Virus record (IMG/VR): IMGVR_UViG_3300025154_000153
Coordinates: 1-47,120 of that record
Reading direction: 5' to 3' (one strand)
Source: a virus
Length of the DNA: 47,120 nucleotides
Each line of letters starts with the position of its first letter. The first letter of the stretch is position 1. The notes under the pieces were generated by a model. It was given only the letters and a program-made list of their open reading frames with translations, searched no databases and was not told the origin of the DNA. This document shows positions 15,190-22,533 of the stretch, piece by piece. Made by a program: the position numbers and the translations under genes.

Positions 15190-15384
15190 GTGACCAGTAA
15201 GACGGAAGAGGAGATCTTGCGTGAACAGTCAACGCATAGGCTGGTAACTAACTTGCAGTACTATGAGATTAACCTCACTCAGGTTAATCTAAGCGATTCT
15301 GAAGTGCAGTCAATGAAGTACACAGTATTGTTGATCAAGTCTGAATTACTTGATCGCGTTAGAAACCACGAACGTATTTTCTGA
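15190..15384 (+). CDS. Small hypothetical protein, 64 aa, GTG start
   Basis: GTG at 15190 follows gaagggagcgaaaa. The same frame is open far upstream, but that part is only the GCCGGGT array. The product is charged and helical (KTEEEILREQSTHRLVTNLQ; YTVLLIKSELLDRVRNHERIF). Its DNA contains a short inverted repeat (gattaacctcactcaggttaatc, about 15267). Function unknown. Confidence 0.5.
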   Translation: MTSKTEEEILREQSTHRLVTNLQYYEINLTQVNLSDSEVQSMKYTVLLIKSELLDRVRNHERIF

Positions 15385-15406
15385 CTGAACGAAGGAGGAG
15401 AGTGAA

Positions 15407-15895
15407 ATGCTACCAGAAAAACCGCTCGAAATGCAGATCCGGGAGCTACGTCTTGAGTGGGATCATTGCTACTATGCAATTGATGTGTTGCAGGGTAGGA
15501 AAAGCGCTCTGGCGAAAAGGATAGCCGAGCTCGAGGCAATCATCGAAGGGATTAGCGAGCCTGCTATGCCTGATGCGTCAAGAGCCTGCACGCCAGAGGA
15601 GGAGGCAAAAGGGGAGCGTAAACTGGCGCAAGGGCGTGCAAGGTACGCTGCGAAAAAGGCTGAAAAGGGAGGCTATGCTCTGCCCATTGCGGAGCCAATC
15701 AAAGGTGACTGCGTGTGTAGTCCGGTAGGAGCTTGTCATGTGGATTGTTCACTCGAACCTGGACACAAGGGTAAGTGCGTGAAACGTACACAGGTTAGAG
15801 GCTGTCCCGGTATCAGACCTTTGTTGCCTGCCGTTCGTTGCGAAGTTTGTGGAGGTTGGATTATTCGCCCGATCCTTGTGAAAGATGCGAAATAG
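15407..15895 (+). CDS. Hypothetical protein with coiled coil and Cys-rich C-terminus, 162 aa
   Basis: A strong gaaggaggag lies upstream of the ATG. Residues 5-50 are predicted coiled coil (MQIRELRLEWDHCYYAIDVL; ALAKRIAELEAIIEG). A basic middle part follows. The last 65 residues hold nine Cys (CVCSPVGACHVDC, later CPG and CEVCGGW), enough for two zinc sites. The stop is next to the promoter of the ParB-like gene, so the two are probably transcribed separately. Unknown function. Confidence 0.6.
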   Translation: MLPEKPLEMQIRELRLEWDHCYYAIDVLQGRKSALAKRIAELEAIIEGISEPAMPDASRACTPEEEAKGERKLAQGRARYAAKKAEKGGYALPIAEPIKGDCVCSPVGACHVDCSLEPGHKGKCVKRTQVRGCPGIRPLLPAVRCEVCGGWIIRPILVKDAK

Positions 15896-15898
15896 TTG

Positions 15899-15927
15899 TT
15901 GATGCCCGTCGAAGGGTATGGTATGAT
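15899..15927 (+). promoter_or_regulatory. Sigma-70 type promoter of the ParB-like gene
   Basis: TTGATG (15899-15904), 17-bp spacer, TATGAT (15922-15927). A leader of about 115 bases follows, with cctcgtcggaatacgacgag as a possible hairpin (15936-15955). Confidence 0.55.
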
Positions 15928-16046
15928 TCTTTTGCCTCGTCGGAATACGACGAGTAAACTAGCTCGATACCGGTGGTCAAGCCCGGCGCTCTGACAAAAT
16001 GTCAGGGATAGCGAGACAGAACCGTAACTCCAGAGGAGTGTTAGAA

Positions 16047-17591
16047 ATGAAAGTAACCAAGCCAGGCAAGTTAGCAACGAATCAGAACACGATCACTACC
16101 CCGGCCACTACCCCGGCCACTACCCCGGCCACTACCCCGGCCACTACCCCGGCCACTACCCCGGCCACTACCCCGGCGGCATCCCCGGCCAGCAAGCCGG
16201 CCCCCAGCAAGCCGGCCCCCAGCAAGCCGGCCCCCAGCAAGCCGGCCCCCAGCAAGCCGGCCCCCAGCAAGCCGGCTCCCAGCAAGCCGGCCCCCAGCAA
16301 GCCGGCTCCCAGCAAGCCCGCCGTCCAGAAATTTACGAACGACGACATCGCACGGCTCAACGCAGCGATGGATGCCGCTATGGGAGCTGCGTTTGTTGTT
16401 CAGGCATTGGACACAGCGTTGATCGAGGCAATCAAGGAAGCGCAGTCAACCGGTCTGGCCCATGTGCCGACCTATGAGCAGGTGCCCGTCTCGACGCTCG
16501 TGCCGTTCGATCCGGCTGTCCATGGACCGTTGCTCGGTGAGGATGACTGGAGTTTTCTCTCCGACGACGCGCGAATCGCGGCAGGTAGCCTCACGTCGCT
16601 CGAGGAGCTCAAGGCGTCGATCAAGGGCGCGGGTGGTATCATCTCGACGCTTGCTCCGAGCGTGCTTCGTATTCCGGCCGGATCGGAGGACGGTGCATAC
16701 TGGGATGTGCTCATCAATGGGCACCGTCGAACGCAGGGATTGACCGAATTGATCGCGGAAAACGCGCCGGTCGATCCGAACGTGTGGGTTGACGTGTACT
16801 CTCCGGAGGAGCGCATCGCGATACAGGCACTGAAAGCTGCGGCGAACGTTGCTCCGAAAGCAGCGGAGGCAACGGAAAAGTTCGGTCTCCTCGTCGGATT
16901 CAAGGTCGCTGGCTGGACCGATGTGCAGTGTGCAGAGCGGCTCGGGTATGCGCTCAATTCCGAGGGGAAGCCGAGCGGGGCATACTTCAATCTGTTGCGC
17001 ATCAGCAAGGCAGATTCGGAGATCCAGCGGGCATTCCTGGAGAGCCGCATCAGCCTGAAAGCGGCGAACGACTACGCGACGATCGGCATCCAGATCGGTG
17101 GCGAACCGGGACGGGTGGCAAGTCTCGAGGCAATGGCTGCCGGCACCCGCCGGCTCGAGGCACTGGCAAAGGGGCGCGCGGCGAAAGGTACCGGCACGGG
17201 CGAAACCGGCACGGGCACGGGCGAAGGGACCGGGACGGGCGAAGGGACCGGGACGGGCGAAGGGACGGGTGACCGGGAAGCGCGCGAGGCAGACGGGCTT
17301 TTCCATCCGGCCTTCAGGGGCGGAAAATCCGTTCAGAACGTGTACAAGAATGTGCCGGAATCGTCGGCTGTCAGGTTTCCGCTCAGCCTGCTCGGTGGTA
17401 TGTCGAAGATCGGCCCGGCCGAATTGGCCGGACGCATCCAGACGGCGCTCAAGACAGCTCCTTCCTACGGTGCGATGCTGGCAGTGGTCGCATGGTCGTT
17501 CGGGTTCAAGGCACCGGACGGGATGACTGGATTCGGGATGCCGGAGCTTGACGATCTTCTCGTTTTGTTGGACAAGGCCGCCGCGAAGTAA
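16047..17591 (+). CDS. ParB-like DNA-binding protein with repetitive N-terminal tail
   Basis: This 514-residue protein begins at the ATG at 16047, after actccagaggagtgttagaa. Residues 15-92 are low complexity: about six TTPA repeats, then eight PAPSK repeats, written by 12-bp and 15-bp tandem repeats. The ParB/KorB-type core follows: VPVSTLVPF (about 150), LKASIKGAGGII (about 192), the NGHRR box (about 224), then a predicted helix-turn-helix (WTDVQCAERLGY...YFNLLRIS, about 291-325). A Gly/Thr repeat (GTGTGEG) lies near 388-410. ParB proteins bind parS sites and spread along DNA. The palindromes at 17802-18247 just downstream are plausible targets. No ParA is encoded nearby. Confidence 0.85.
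   Translation: MKVTKPGKLATNQNTITTPATTPATTPATTPATTPATTPATTPAASPASKPAPSKPAPSKPAPSKPAPSKPAPSKPAPSKPAPSKPAPSKPAVQKFTNDDIARLNAAMDAAMGAAFVVQALDTALIEAIKEAQSTGLAHVPTYEQVPVSTLVPFDPAVHGPLLGEDDWSFLSDDARIAAGSLTSLEELKASIKGAGGIISTLAPSVLRIPAGSEDGAYWDVLINGHRRTQGLTELIAENAPVDPNVWVDVYSPEERIAIQALKAAANVAPKAAEATEKFGLLVGFKVAGWTDVQCAERLGYALNSEGKPSGAYFNLLRISKADSEIQRAFLESRISLKAANDYATIGIQIGGEPGRVASLEAMAAGTRRLEALAKGRAAKGTGTGETGTGTGEGTGTGEGTGTGEGTGDREAREADGLFHPAFRGGKSVQNVYKNVPESSAVRFPLSLLGGMSKIGPAELAGRIQTALKTAPSYGAMLAVVAWSFGFKAPDGMTGFGMPELDDLLVLLDKAAAK
16095..16316 (+). repeat. Two coding tandem repeat arrays (12 bp and 15 bp)
   Basis: About six copies of a 12-bp unit (accccggccact, TTPA) run from 16095 to about 16175, then about eight copies of a 15-bp unit (cccagcaagccggcc, PAPSK) to about 16316. 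A few units carry a T/C change (ggctccc), so the array is not perfectly homogenised. Confidence 0.95.
17206..17272 (+). repeat. 18-bp coding tandem repeat (Gly-Thr-Gly-Glu)
   Basis: Three near-identical units (gggaccgggacgggcgaa) encode GTGTGE near the C-terminus of the ParB-like protein, preceded by degenerate copies. Probably a flexible linker. Confidence 0.85.
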
Positions 17592-17620
17592 ACCCGCCCG
17601 AATTCCCCCCCCCCTTCAAG

Positions 17621-17648
17621 CCCCGTCGCACGTGCGACGGGGTTTTTT
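17621..17648 (+). terminator. Intrinsic terminator after the ParB-like gene
   Basis: A perfect 22-bp palindrome (CCCCGTCGCAC and its complement, 17621-17642) is followed by TTTTTT (17643-17648), 30 bases past the stop codon. This is the clearest terminator in the window. Confidence 0.93.
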
Positions 17649-17801
17649 GTCGTTCGCCCTTGCGCCTAGCAGAGCCCTTGCTAGCGATCTTCCCGGTACC
17701 CTTACCCTTACCATTCCCTGCCCGTCGTTCGTTCGTCCACGGGGCGCTAATGCGTTCTGGCCTTTCAGCTTTTCCGCTAAGGATCTGACTATTTGAATGT
17801 G

Positions 17802-17815
17802 TGCCAGAAGTGGCA
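17802..17815. promoter_or_regulatory. parS-like palindrome TGCCAGAAGTGGCA
   Basis: TGCCA and TGGCA arms around GAAG. The same palindrome with AAAG recurs at 18088-18101 and 18137-18150, and weaker copies are at 17857-17870 and 18234-18247. It lies 210 bases downstream of the ParB-like gene, a usual position for a partition site. Confidence 0.55.
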
Positions 17816-17990
17816 GACTACTCCGGAGAACCAAACAGTCAGCGGTATCTGGATGCTGCCATTTCTGTCAACGTCTAGTGACCAGTTGATTGTTGATGAT
17901 ACAGTCAACTGTTGTTAGGTATACTGACTAACAGTTTGTTACTCGCTCCTCTGGAGTACATATGCACATATGTACACATAGATATATAAA

Positions 17991-18011
17991 CATATTCCCA
18001 TAGAGGCATAT
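17991..18011 (-). repeat. Long inverted repeat, right copy
   Basis: CATATTCCCAT-AGA-GGCATAT, the reverse complement of the 14483-14503 copy apart from the central triplet. It sits in A/T-rich DNA. Confidence 0.75.
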
Positions 18012-18070
18012 ATCTAACCTGTTGTGTATACATCTAACAGTCTGTTTTTGCGTACTACCATCTAATAACC

Positions 18071-18151
18071 AGTTGACTATTAGACAGTGCCAAAAGTGGC
18101 AGAGGAGCGTCAAGTAATTAGTTGACTATTAGACGATGCCAAAAGTGGCAG
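18071..18151 (+). repeat. Two 32-bp direct repeats (iterons) with parS-like palindromes
   Basis: AGTTGACTATTAGAC, two variable bases, then TGCCAAAAGTGGCAG, at 18071-18102 and again at 18120-18151, 49 bp apart. An inverted, partly degenerate copy of the first half (GTCTAATAGTCA) is at 18206. These are likely binding sites for the ParB-like or a replication protein. Confidence 0.85.
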
Positions 18152-18276
18152 CCCGATTCCTCAATGAAATCAAGCACTTAGCAAACAGTCAAGGGCTAAA
18201 AAGACGTCTAATAGTCAGTTGATTACTTGAAAATGACATCGATGGCAGCCGAAAACCTCAATGAATTCATGCACTT
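18146..18276 (+). repeat. Two copies of a TGGCAGCC...CCTCAATGA...GCACTTAG repeat
   Basis: Copies at about 18146-18181 and 18243-18277 share TGGCAGCC, a gap, CCTCAATGAA-TCA and GCACTTAG. Shorter relatives lie at about 13951, 14648, 14716 and 15089 on the other side of the ParB-like gene. Confidence 0.7.
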
Positions 18277-18477
18277 AGGCGGGTGGGGCCCCCCCCAGGG
18301 GCCTCGAGCACACCAGAAAAGGCTACCACGAAATTTTTTCCAGAAAAACACTTACAAATCGAGTCCTTCCGAACAAGTTCTCTGGAGAAGTAACTTCAAA
18401 CAACCGTTTTAGCCAACTGAGTAGGTTCTTCGGAGTACCGAACTTCAGTATTAGAGGCTGTTTTGAAATTTTTTCGC

Positions 18478-18506
18478 TTGCTTTGCCGATACAAGTCTGC
18501 TATCTT
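18478..18506 (+). promoter_or_regulatory. Sigma-70 type promoter of the packaging genes
   Basis: TTGCTT (18478-18483), 17-bp spacer, TATCTT (18501-18506), with gaaattttttcgc upstream. The first ATG is at 18527, so the leader is very short. Confidence 0.55.
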
Positions 18507-18526
18507 TGCATAAGGAGGTTTGATAG

Positions 18527-19246
18527 ATGAACCCTGTTGAGATGAGAAGTCGCCTGCGCGCGGTCTTAAACAAAACGCCAGATACCTTGGCCCCTTTATG
18601 GGCGAATGAGGTGTTGCGAGAACATCTTTGTGAGCTTGTCGCACTCCGGGCAACACCGGTATCTGCCATTTCACAGATAAGCGCTCTCACCGGGGTTACA
18701 CTCAGCCGAGAACAGTACGTTTCCCTTCGAGAGCGGGCGCTAGCTTCTCCGGAGTACCAGGTACAAGTACAGACCGCAGCCGGTATGGCATCTCCCCTTG
18801 TTGTTGCTTCTGGCACCGCTGCTGTTACGGTTACCACCACAGAAAGCGCGGTATCTGCTGAAGATCCGCGGGTTCAAAGGCTTTTGGAACACGCAACTGA
18901 ACGCGCAAACGGGCTTCAACGGATGTATGTACATCAGATGGCTTTTATTGATGGTTATATTGAAAGAGGTGTACCAATTCCCAGAGAACGGTTACATGAC
19001 ATGCTCAAAACAGCTGATTCGGCGGCCACGGCGGCCACGACTGCTGCGCGGTTGATCGAAATGAGTACTCCGCAGCGCACGGAGGTATCAGAAGCTTCGC
19101 TTGTTGGCCGTGCGCCGGTATCTCTGGAGGAGTTGGGTGATGGCTCTGGCCGAACAGTATTAGTTATCGAGCCAGAGAAGAAGGAAACAAAGGAAACGCA
19201 TGGGAATGCAAGTGTGCTACCGCGATGGGAGCCCCTGCTACCGTGA
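18527..19246 (+). CDS. Probable terminase small subunit
   Basis: The 239-residue protein lies upstream of the large terminase, with only a small gene between, where the small subunit is usually encoded. The Shine-Dalgarno aaggaggt is eight bases before the ATG. The N-terminal part is helical (RSRLRAVLNK; AISQISALTGVTLSREQYVSLRERAL, a plausible helix-turn-helix). The middle is Ala/Thr/Val-rich, and residues 120-180 form long helices (ERANGLQRMYVHQMAFIDGYIERG; TADSAATAATTAARL) that could oligomerise. Small terminases recognise phage DNA and regulate cutting. The assignment rests on position and this pattern, not on a recognised family match. Confidence 0.6.
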   Translation: MNPVEMRSRLRAVLNKTPDTLAPLWANEVLREHLCELVALRATPVSAISQISALTGVTLSREQYVSLRERALASPEYQVQVQTAAGMASPLVVASGTAAVTVTTTESAVSAEDPRVQRLLEHATERANGLQRMYVHQMAFIDGYIERGVPIPRERLHDMLKTADSAATAATTAARLIEMSTPQRTEVSEASLVGRAPVSLEELGDGSGRTVLVIEPEKKETKETHGNASVLPRWEPLLP

Positions 19247-19514
19247 CACGTCTAATATAGGTGTACCCCTAATGTCAGTGCCTTTTGTATGTAGACTTTA
19301 CGAAGGACCTGACTATGAGACATTGTCGTTACTGGTCCAGGCGCTACGAGAGTGGGAGTGGCAATATGTGGAGATCATTTTCGAAAAGCAAGACAAACTT
19401 GTGGCCTTCTTTCTTACTGAGACGCAAGTAAGTGATTCAAAAGCCATATCTTGTAGACCTGAGGAAGTCTACAGGAGCGTATATGACACTTGGGAGAGTT
19501 TGACTTACCCTTGA
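19200..19514 (+). CDS. Small hypothetical protein between terminase genes, 104 aa
   Basis: An ATG at 19200, overlapping the preceding gene by 47 bases, has a purine-rich Shine-Dalgarno (aaggaaacaaaggaaac). An in-frame ATG at 19272 avoids the overlap but has a weak site, giving 80 residues. The product is mixed alpha/beta (LSLLVQALREWEWQYVEIIFEKQDKLVAFFL). No family is recognised. Confidence 0.55.
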   Translation: MGMQVCYRDGSPCYRDTSNIGVPLMSVPFVCRLYEGPDYETLSLLVQALREWEWQYVEIIFEKQDKLVAFFLTETQVSDSKAISCRPEEVYRSVYDTWESLTYP

Positions 19515-19527
19515 GTCTGGCTAAAGA

Positions 19528-21345
19528 ATGAGAACCGGATACCGCCCCTTGGAAAGGGCAAAAACAACCGCCGCCCCTTGGCCTGAAGGTCCGGGGCCAA
19601 ATTGTCCCATAAGGTATACGATTGACCCAGATCGGAACCGCAGGGATAACTGCGTTCGAGCAATTCAGGCAATTCGAATCGAGCTTGCTAAGGCAGACGG
19701 GCCGACGACGGGCTCAGCGATGGGGGCTATGGCGGGGGACCCGGTTCGGTTCTCCGGAGCAACCAACGCTTTTTCATACCCCGGAGGTCCACGCAAACGG
19801 TATCTGGAGCGTGCACTCGAACGGTCTCTCACGTGGCTTGAGCAATGGCACAAGGAAAACGATCGCCTTAGCTGGTTCTACAGCACCCTACGAATCGGCC
19901 TTCGTGATGCTAACTACGCACCGAAATTTCAGGCTTTTCATGCAGACGAAGCGTTATTGCGCTTCTTGCGAGCGCCAAACCAGGTTGGGAAAAGCTATGC
20001 TGCCGCTGCGGAGGTGCTTTTCTACGCTTCCGGGAAGCATCCTTGGAAGGAGATCGATGCAAAGTGGGTGGATCCTTTAATTGAGAAGACTATTCTGGTA
20101 GTCACAGGAAGTGATAAGAATCGGGAAGGGGTCTTCAAAGCACTTTGGGCGCTATGCCCCATTGATGCCATTGATTGGATCAGTACCCACTACGATACTC
20201 GTAATATGTGGGGCGTCCGAAACCCCTGTATCGTTTTTCCAAAAACGAATACGAAGATCATCTTTCGGTCCTCGAACCAAGATACAGACAGTCTCAACTC
20301 GCTCACTGCAGACGGTATCTGGATCGACGAGCCTCCGAAAGCCGGAACGATCGACGAGATTCGTCGAGCCGGGCTTGCTCGAACGGCTTGGGTGATAATG
20401 TCTTTTACCCCTATCGGAGAAGAGGGGGAGGACTTTACCTGGCTGCGGGATTATGTGGAGGGAGATGCGGAGTACAGAGAGACACACGGAGAGAGCGGAG
20501 TTGGTCCTCGAGGAAAGTGGAAGCAGCATGTGATCGGTATCCCGGACTGTCCTTGGTTTGCTCCGGAGGAGTTGGAATCAAGGCGGGACGCTTACCGGGA
20601 GGAACAAACTCCGCAAAGGCTTTTCGGTGAATGGGAAGGCGTGACGAAAAACCGCGCTTTCACGTATTACAAGGAGACAGGTACAGATCGCTCCACTGTA
20701 GATCGCTGGTTGCGACTCGTACAGGAGGACGCAGACGAGTGGATGTTTGCAGTAGGCATCGACCACGGTGAGGGCGCCTTTACGCAGGTAGCGGTACTCA
20801 TTGCATACCGAATGTATGACCCAAGCTCAACGGCGGTTATAATTGATGAGTATGTCTCTAAGAAAAAGACGACCTCGACAGATGATGCCGAAGGCATTCT
20901 TGAAATGCTTCATCGGAACAGTCTCTCTGTTGAGGAGGTAACGTTTTGGGTTGGGGATATCAACACAGGTGGAAAAGAGGTTCGTGGGGAGAAACTGAAT
21001 AAGCTTCTCTCCAAGGCAATTGGCGAACTCTCCGGAGAAGCTGCACCCTATATTCGCAAGCCGAACAAGTATCCTGGCTCCGTCGAGACAGAGGAGCGAC
21101 GAGTAAATCAAGCGTTTAAGGAGCGTCGGTTGAAAATTCATAGCCGCTGCAAAGTTTTGTCTCGGTCATTCCGCCATTACGTGGCGGACGGATCGAAAAA
21201 AGATAAAGCTCTCAAGCATGCGTTGGACGCGTTGCGTTACGCGACGCAAGTAATACTTGACAGAATGGGCTGTGCTATGGTATACTCTAGAACATACGCA
21301 GGTCGATCACAAAATGATCGATTTGGAAAAGCTATGGCTGCCTAA
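19528..21345 (+). CDS. terL: Terminase large subunit
   Basis: The 605-residue packaging motor. The ATPase has a Walker A RAPNQVGKSYAA (about residue 148, the RxxxxGKS form), Walker B GIWIDEPP (about 262) and a coupling region with WVIMSFTP (about 288). The RNase H-like nuclease has GIDHGEGA (about 410), VGDINTGG (about 480) and the final KHALDALRYATQ (about 560). It pumps DNA into proheads and cuts it at the end. The Shine-Dalgarno is weak (ggctaaag), and the first 110 residues before the ATPase are unusually long, so a later start is possible. Walker B is written by the iterated 9-mer (DGIW), and three CTCCGGAG copies lie in the gene. A promoter lies in its last codons. Confidence 0.93.
   Translation: MRTGYRPLERAKTTAAPWPEGPGPNCPIRYTIDPDRNRRDNCVRAIQAIRIELAKADGPTTGSAMGAMAGDPVRFSGATNAFSYPGGPRKRYLERALERSLTWLEQWHKENDRLSWFYSTLRIGLRDANYAPKFQAFHADEALLRFLRAPNQVGKSYAAAAEVLFYASGKHPWKEIDAKWVDPLIEKTILVVTGSDKNREGVFKALWALCPIDAIDWISTHYDTRNMWGVRNPCIVFPKTNTKIIFRSSNQDTDSLNSLTADGIWIDEPPKAGTIDEIRRAGLARTAWVIMSFTPIGEEGEDFTWLRDYVEGDAEYRETHGESGVGPRGKWKQHVIGIPDCPWFAPEELESRRDAYREEQTPQRLFGEWEGVTKNRAFTYYKETGTDRSTVDRWLRLVQEDADEWMFAVGIDHGEGAFTQVAVLIAYRMYDPSSTAVIIDEYVSKKKTTSTDDAEGILEMLHRNSLSVEEVTFWVGDINTGGKEVRGEKLNKLLSKAIGELSGEAAPYIRKPNKYPGSVETEERRVNQAFKERRLKIHSRCKVLSRSFRHYVADGSKKDKALKHALDALRYATQVILDRMGCAMVYSRTYAGRSQNDRFGKAMAA
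21257..21286 (+). promoter_or_regulatory. Sigma-70 type promoter inside the end of the terminase gene
   Basis: TTGACA (21257-21262), 18-bp spacer ending tgtgctatgg, TATACT (21281-21286). It would transcribe the portal and head genes separately from the terminase. Confidence 0.65.
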
Positions 21346-21384
21346 GGACGCACGAGGTCATTTCGACCGCTCCGGAGAACCTAA

Positions 21385-22533
21385 TTGAAGACGCAACCAG
21401 AAATCGAAGACTACGGTACGTGGGACTTCGATCGGCTGAAAACAGTTCCAAACGATCTCGAGTCTGGAGACTTCGAGTCACTGGGATATCTCGACCACTG
21501 GCTTTGTAAGGATCCTCGGATCGGGCAGTGCATCGTTGATCGTGGAGCAGCGGTCATGCAAAATGCTGTTCTCGAGATTGAAGGCGGTTCTCCAGAGCAG
21601 CAAGCCACCTTGAGAGCCGATTTCGCAAGGTGCATACCTCCAGATACGGTATCTGATCTCCTCACCTGGCAACGGCTAAACAAGGCAGAATTTTGTCAGG
21701 TTATCCACGATACGTTGCGCGGTCCGATTCTTCAACCGTGGAATCCGGCGTTTTTATCTCGAGATGCAGAGCGAACTTGGTGGCTCAGGGAAGACGCAAA
21801 AACCTCTATTCTCCTTCCAAGTGGAAGAGGATGGAATAACAAATCTCCGATAGAATTTGGTGAGGACTACCTTCTTCTTGGAACAGAGATTGATCCTAAG
21901 CCCTGGAGTGGCATTGGGGCGGGCTGGAATATTCTCGGACCTTTGTGTGTAGGTGGGGTTCAGGCTCTCGTTTGGTGGCTTCGGAATGCCATGCACAGTT
22001 CGATCAGTCCTCTTCTCGTTCGTACAGAAGGCATGGACGCGAAGAAGGATAAGCCTAAGTTCTTTAGAACTATGGACGAGATTGGCCAGAAGACTTGGAT
22101 TGAAGTACCGGACGGTGCCACCGAAGACTGCATCACAAGAGTACAGTCGACTCCTTTTGACTACCGCTCCACAGCGGAACTGAAGAAGGAGATCGACATG
22201 ATCAAGGCAGAATATTTGAAGGGTCAGTCGACGACGACCCGTCTTGATTCAGGGTCATACAATGCAGTAGAAGTTCTCATCAACGAAGTTTCGGTTCCGA
22301 TGCTCGCGTTGGAATTGGCTCGACTGGCGTACAGTCTTAATTGGTGGTGGATTCCGCTCTGGAGAACCTTTCGGCAGATACCGTCTTCTGTGGTGTTTGA
22401 GCTCAGCTGGAAGGTTCGCTCCATGAAGGACATGGAGCGCAGAGCGAAGATTCTTATGGATCTCAGTACCGCAGTGAAAAACTGGCCCGGTTGTGAAGCC
22501 GACGCCAAGCGGATTTTGGAGGCTTCAAAATGA
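21385..22533 (+). CDS. Portal protein (Mu gp29/DUF935-like)
   Basis: The 382-residue protein follows the terminase as portals do. It starts with TTG at 21385 after ctccggagaaccta. It has the DUF935-like order: a helical start with a capsid-vertex loop (HWLCKDPRIGQCIVDRGAAVM), a central segment with DYLLLG and GWNILGPL, long helices (TAELKKEIDMIKAEYLKG) and a hydrophobic C-terminal part (LALELARLAYSLNWWWIPLW). It forms the ring through which DNA enters the head. The start codon is not ATG, and no other good start lies nearby. CAGATACGGTATCTG at 21641 encodes PPDTVS. Confidence 0.75.
   Translation: MKTQPEIEDYGTWDFDRLKTVPNDLESGDFESLGYLDHWLCKDPRIGQCIVDRGAAVMQNAVLEIEGGSPEQQATLRADFARCIPPDTVSDLLTWQRLNKAEFCQVIHDTLRGPILQPWNPAFLSRDAERTWWLREDAKTSILLPSGRGWNNKSPIEFGEDYLLLGTEIDPKPWSGIGAGWNILGPLCVGGVQALVWWLRNAMHSSISPLLVRTEGMDAKKDKPKFFRTMDEIGQKTWIEVPDGATEDCITRVQSTPFDYRSTAELKKEIDMIKAEYLKGQSTTTRLDSGSYNAVEVLINEVSVPMLALELARLAYSLNWWWIPLWRTFRQIPSSVVFELSWKVRSMKDMERRAKILMDLSTAVKNWPGCEADAKRILEASK

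Larger units (their letters stand above)
17592..18526. other. Non-coding centromere- or origin-like region
   Basis: About 930 bases without a credible gene. After the terminator come TGCCA-N4-TGGCA palindromes (17802, 18088, 18137, with weaker forms at 17857 and 18234), repeated TGACTATTAGAC sequences, an A/T-rich block (17955-18015) carrying the right copy of the inverted repeat shared with 14483, two longer CCTCAATGA...GCACTTAG repeats, several CTCYRGAG elements, and the promoter of the packaging genes. The layout suggests parS sites or replication iterons. Confidence 0.6.

Noticed and set aside
14838-15200. Frames through the GCCGGGT array on both strands
   Set aside because: The seven-base period makes all three frames open on both strands at once. 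That is an artefact of the repeat, not coding.
16446-17306. A 286-codon open frame on the minus strand opposite the ParB-like gene
   Set aside because: It is the shadow of a G+C-rich gene, has no ribosome-binding site, and lies opposite a recognised ParB domain.
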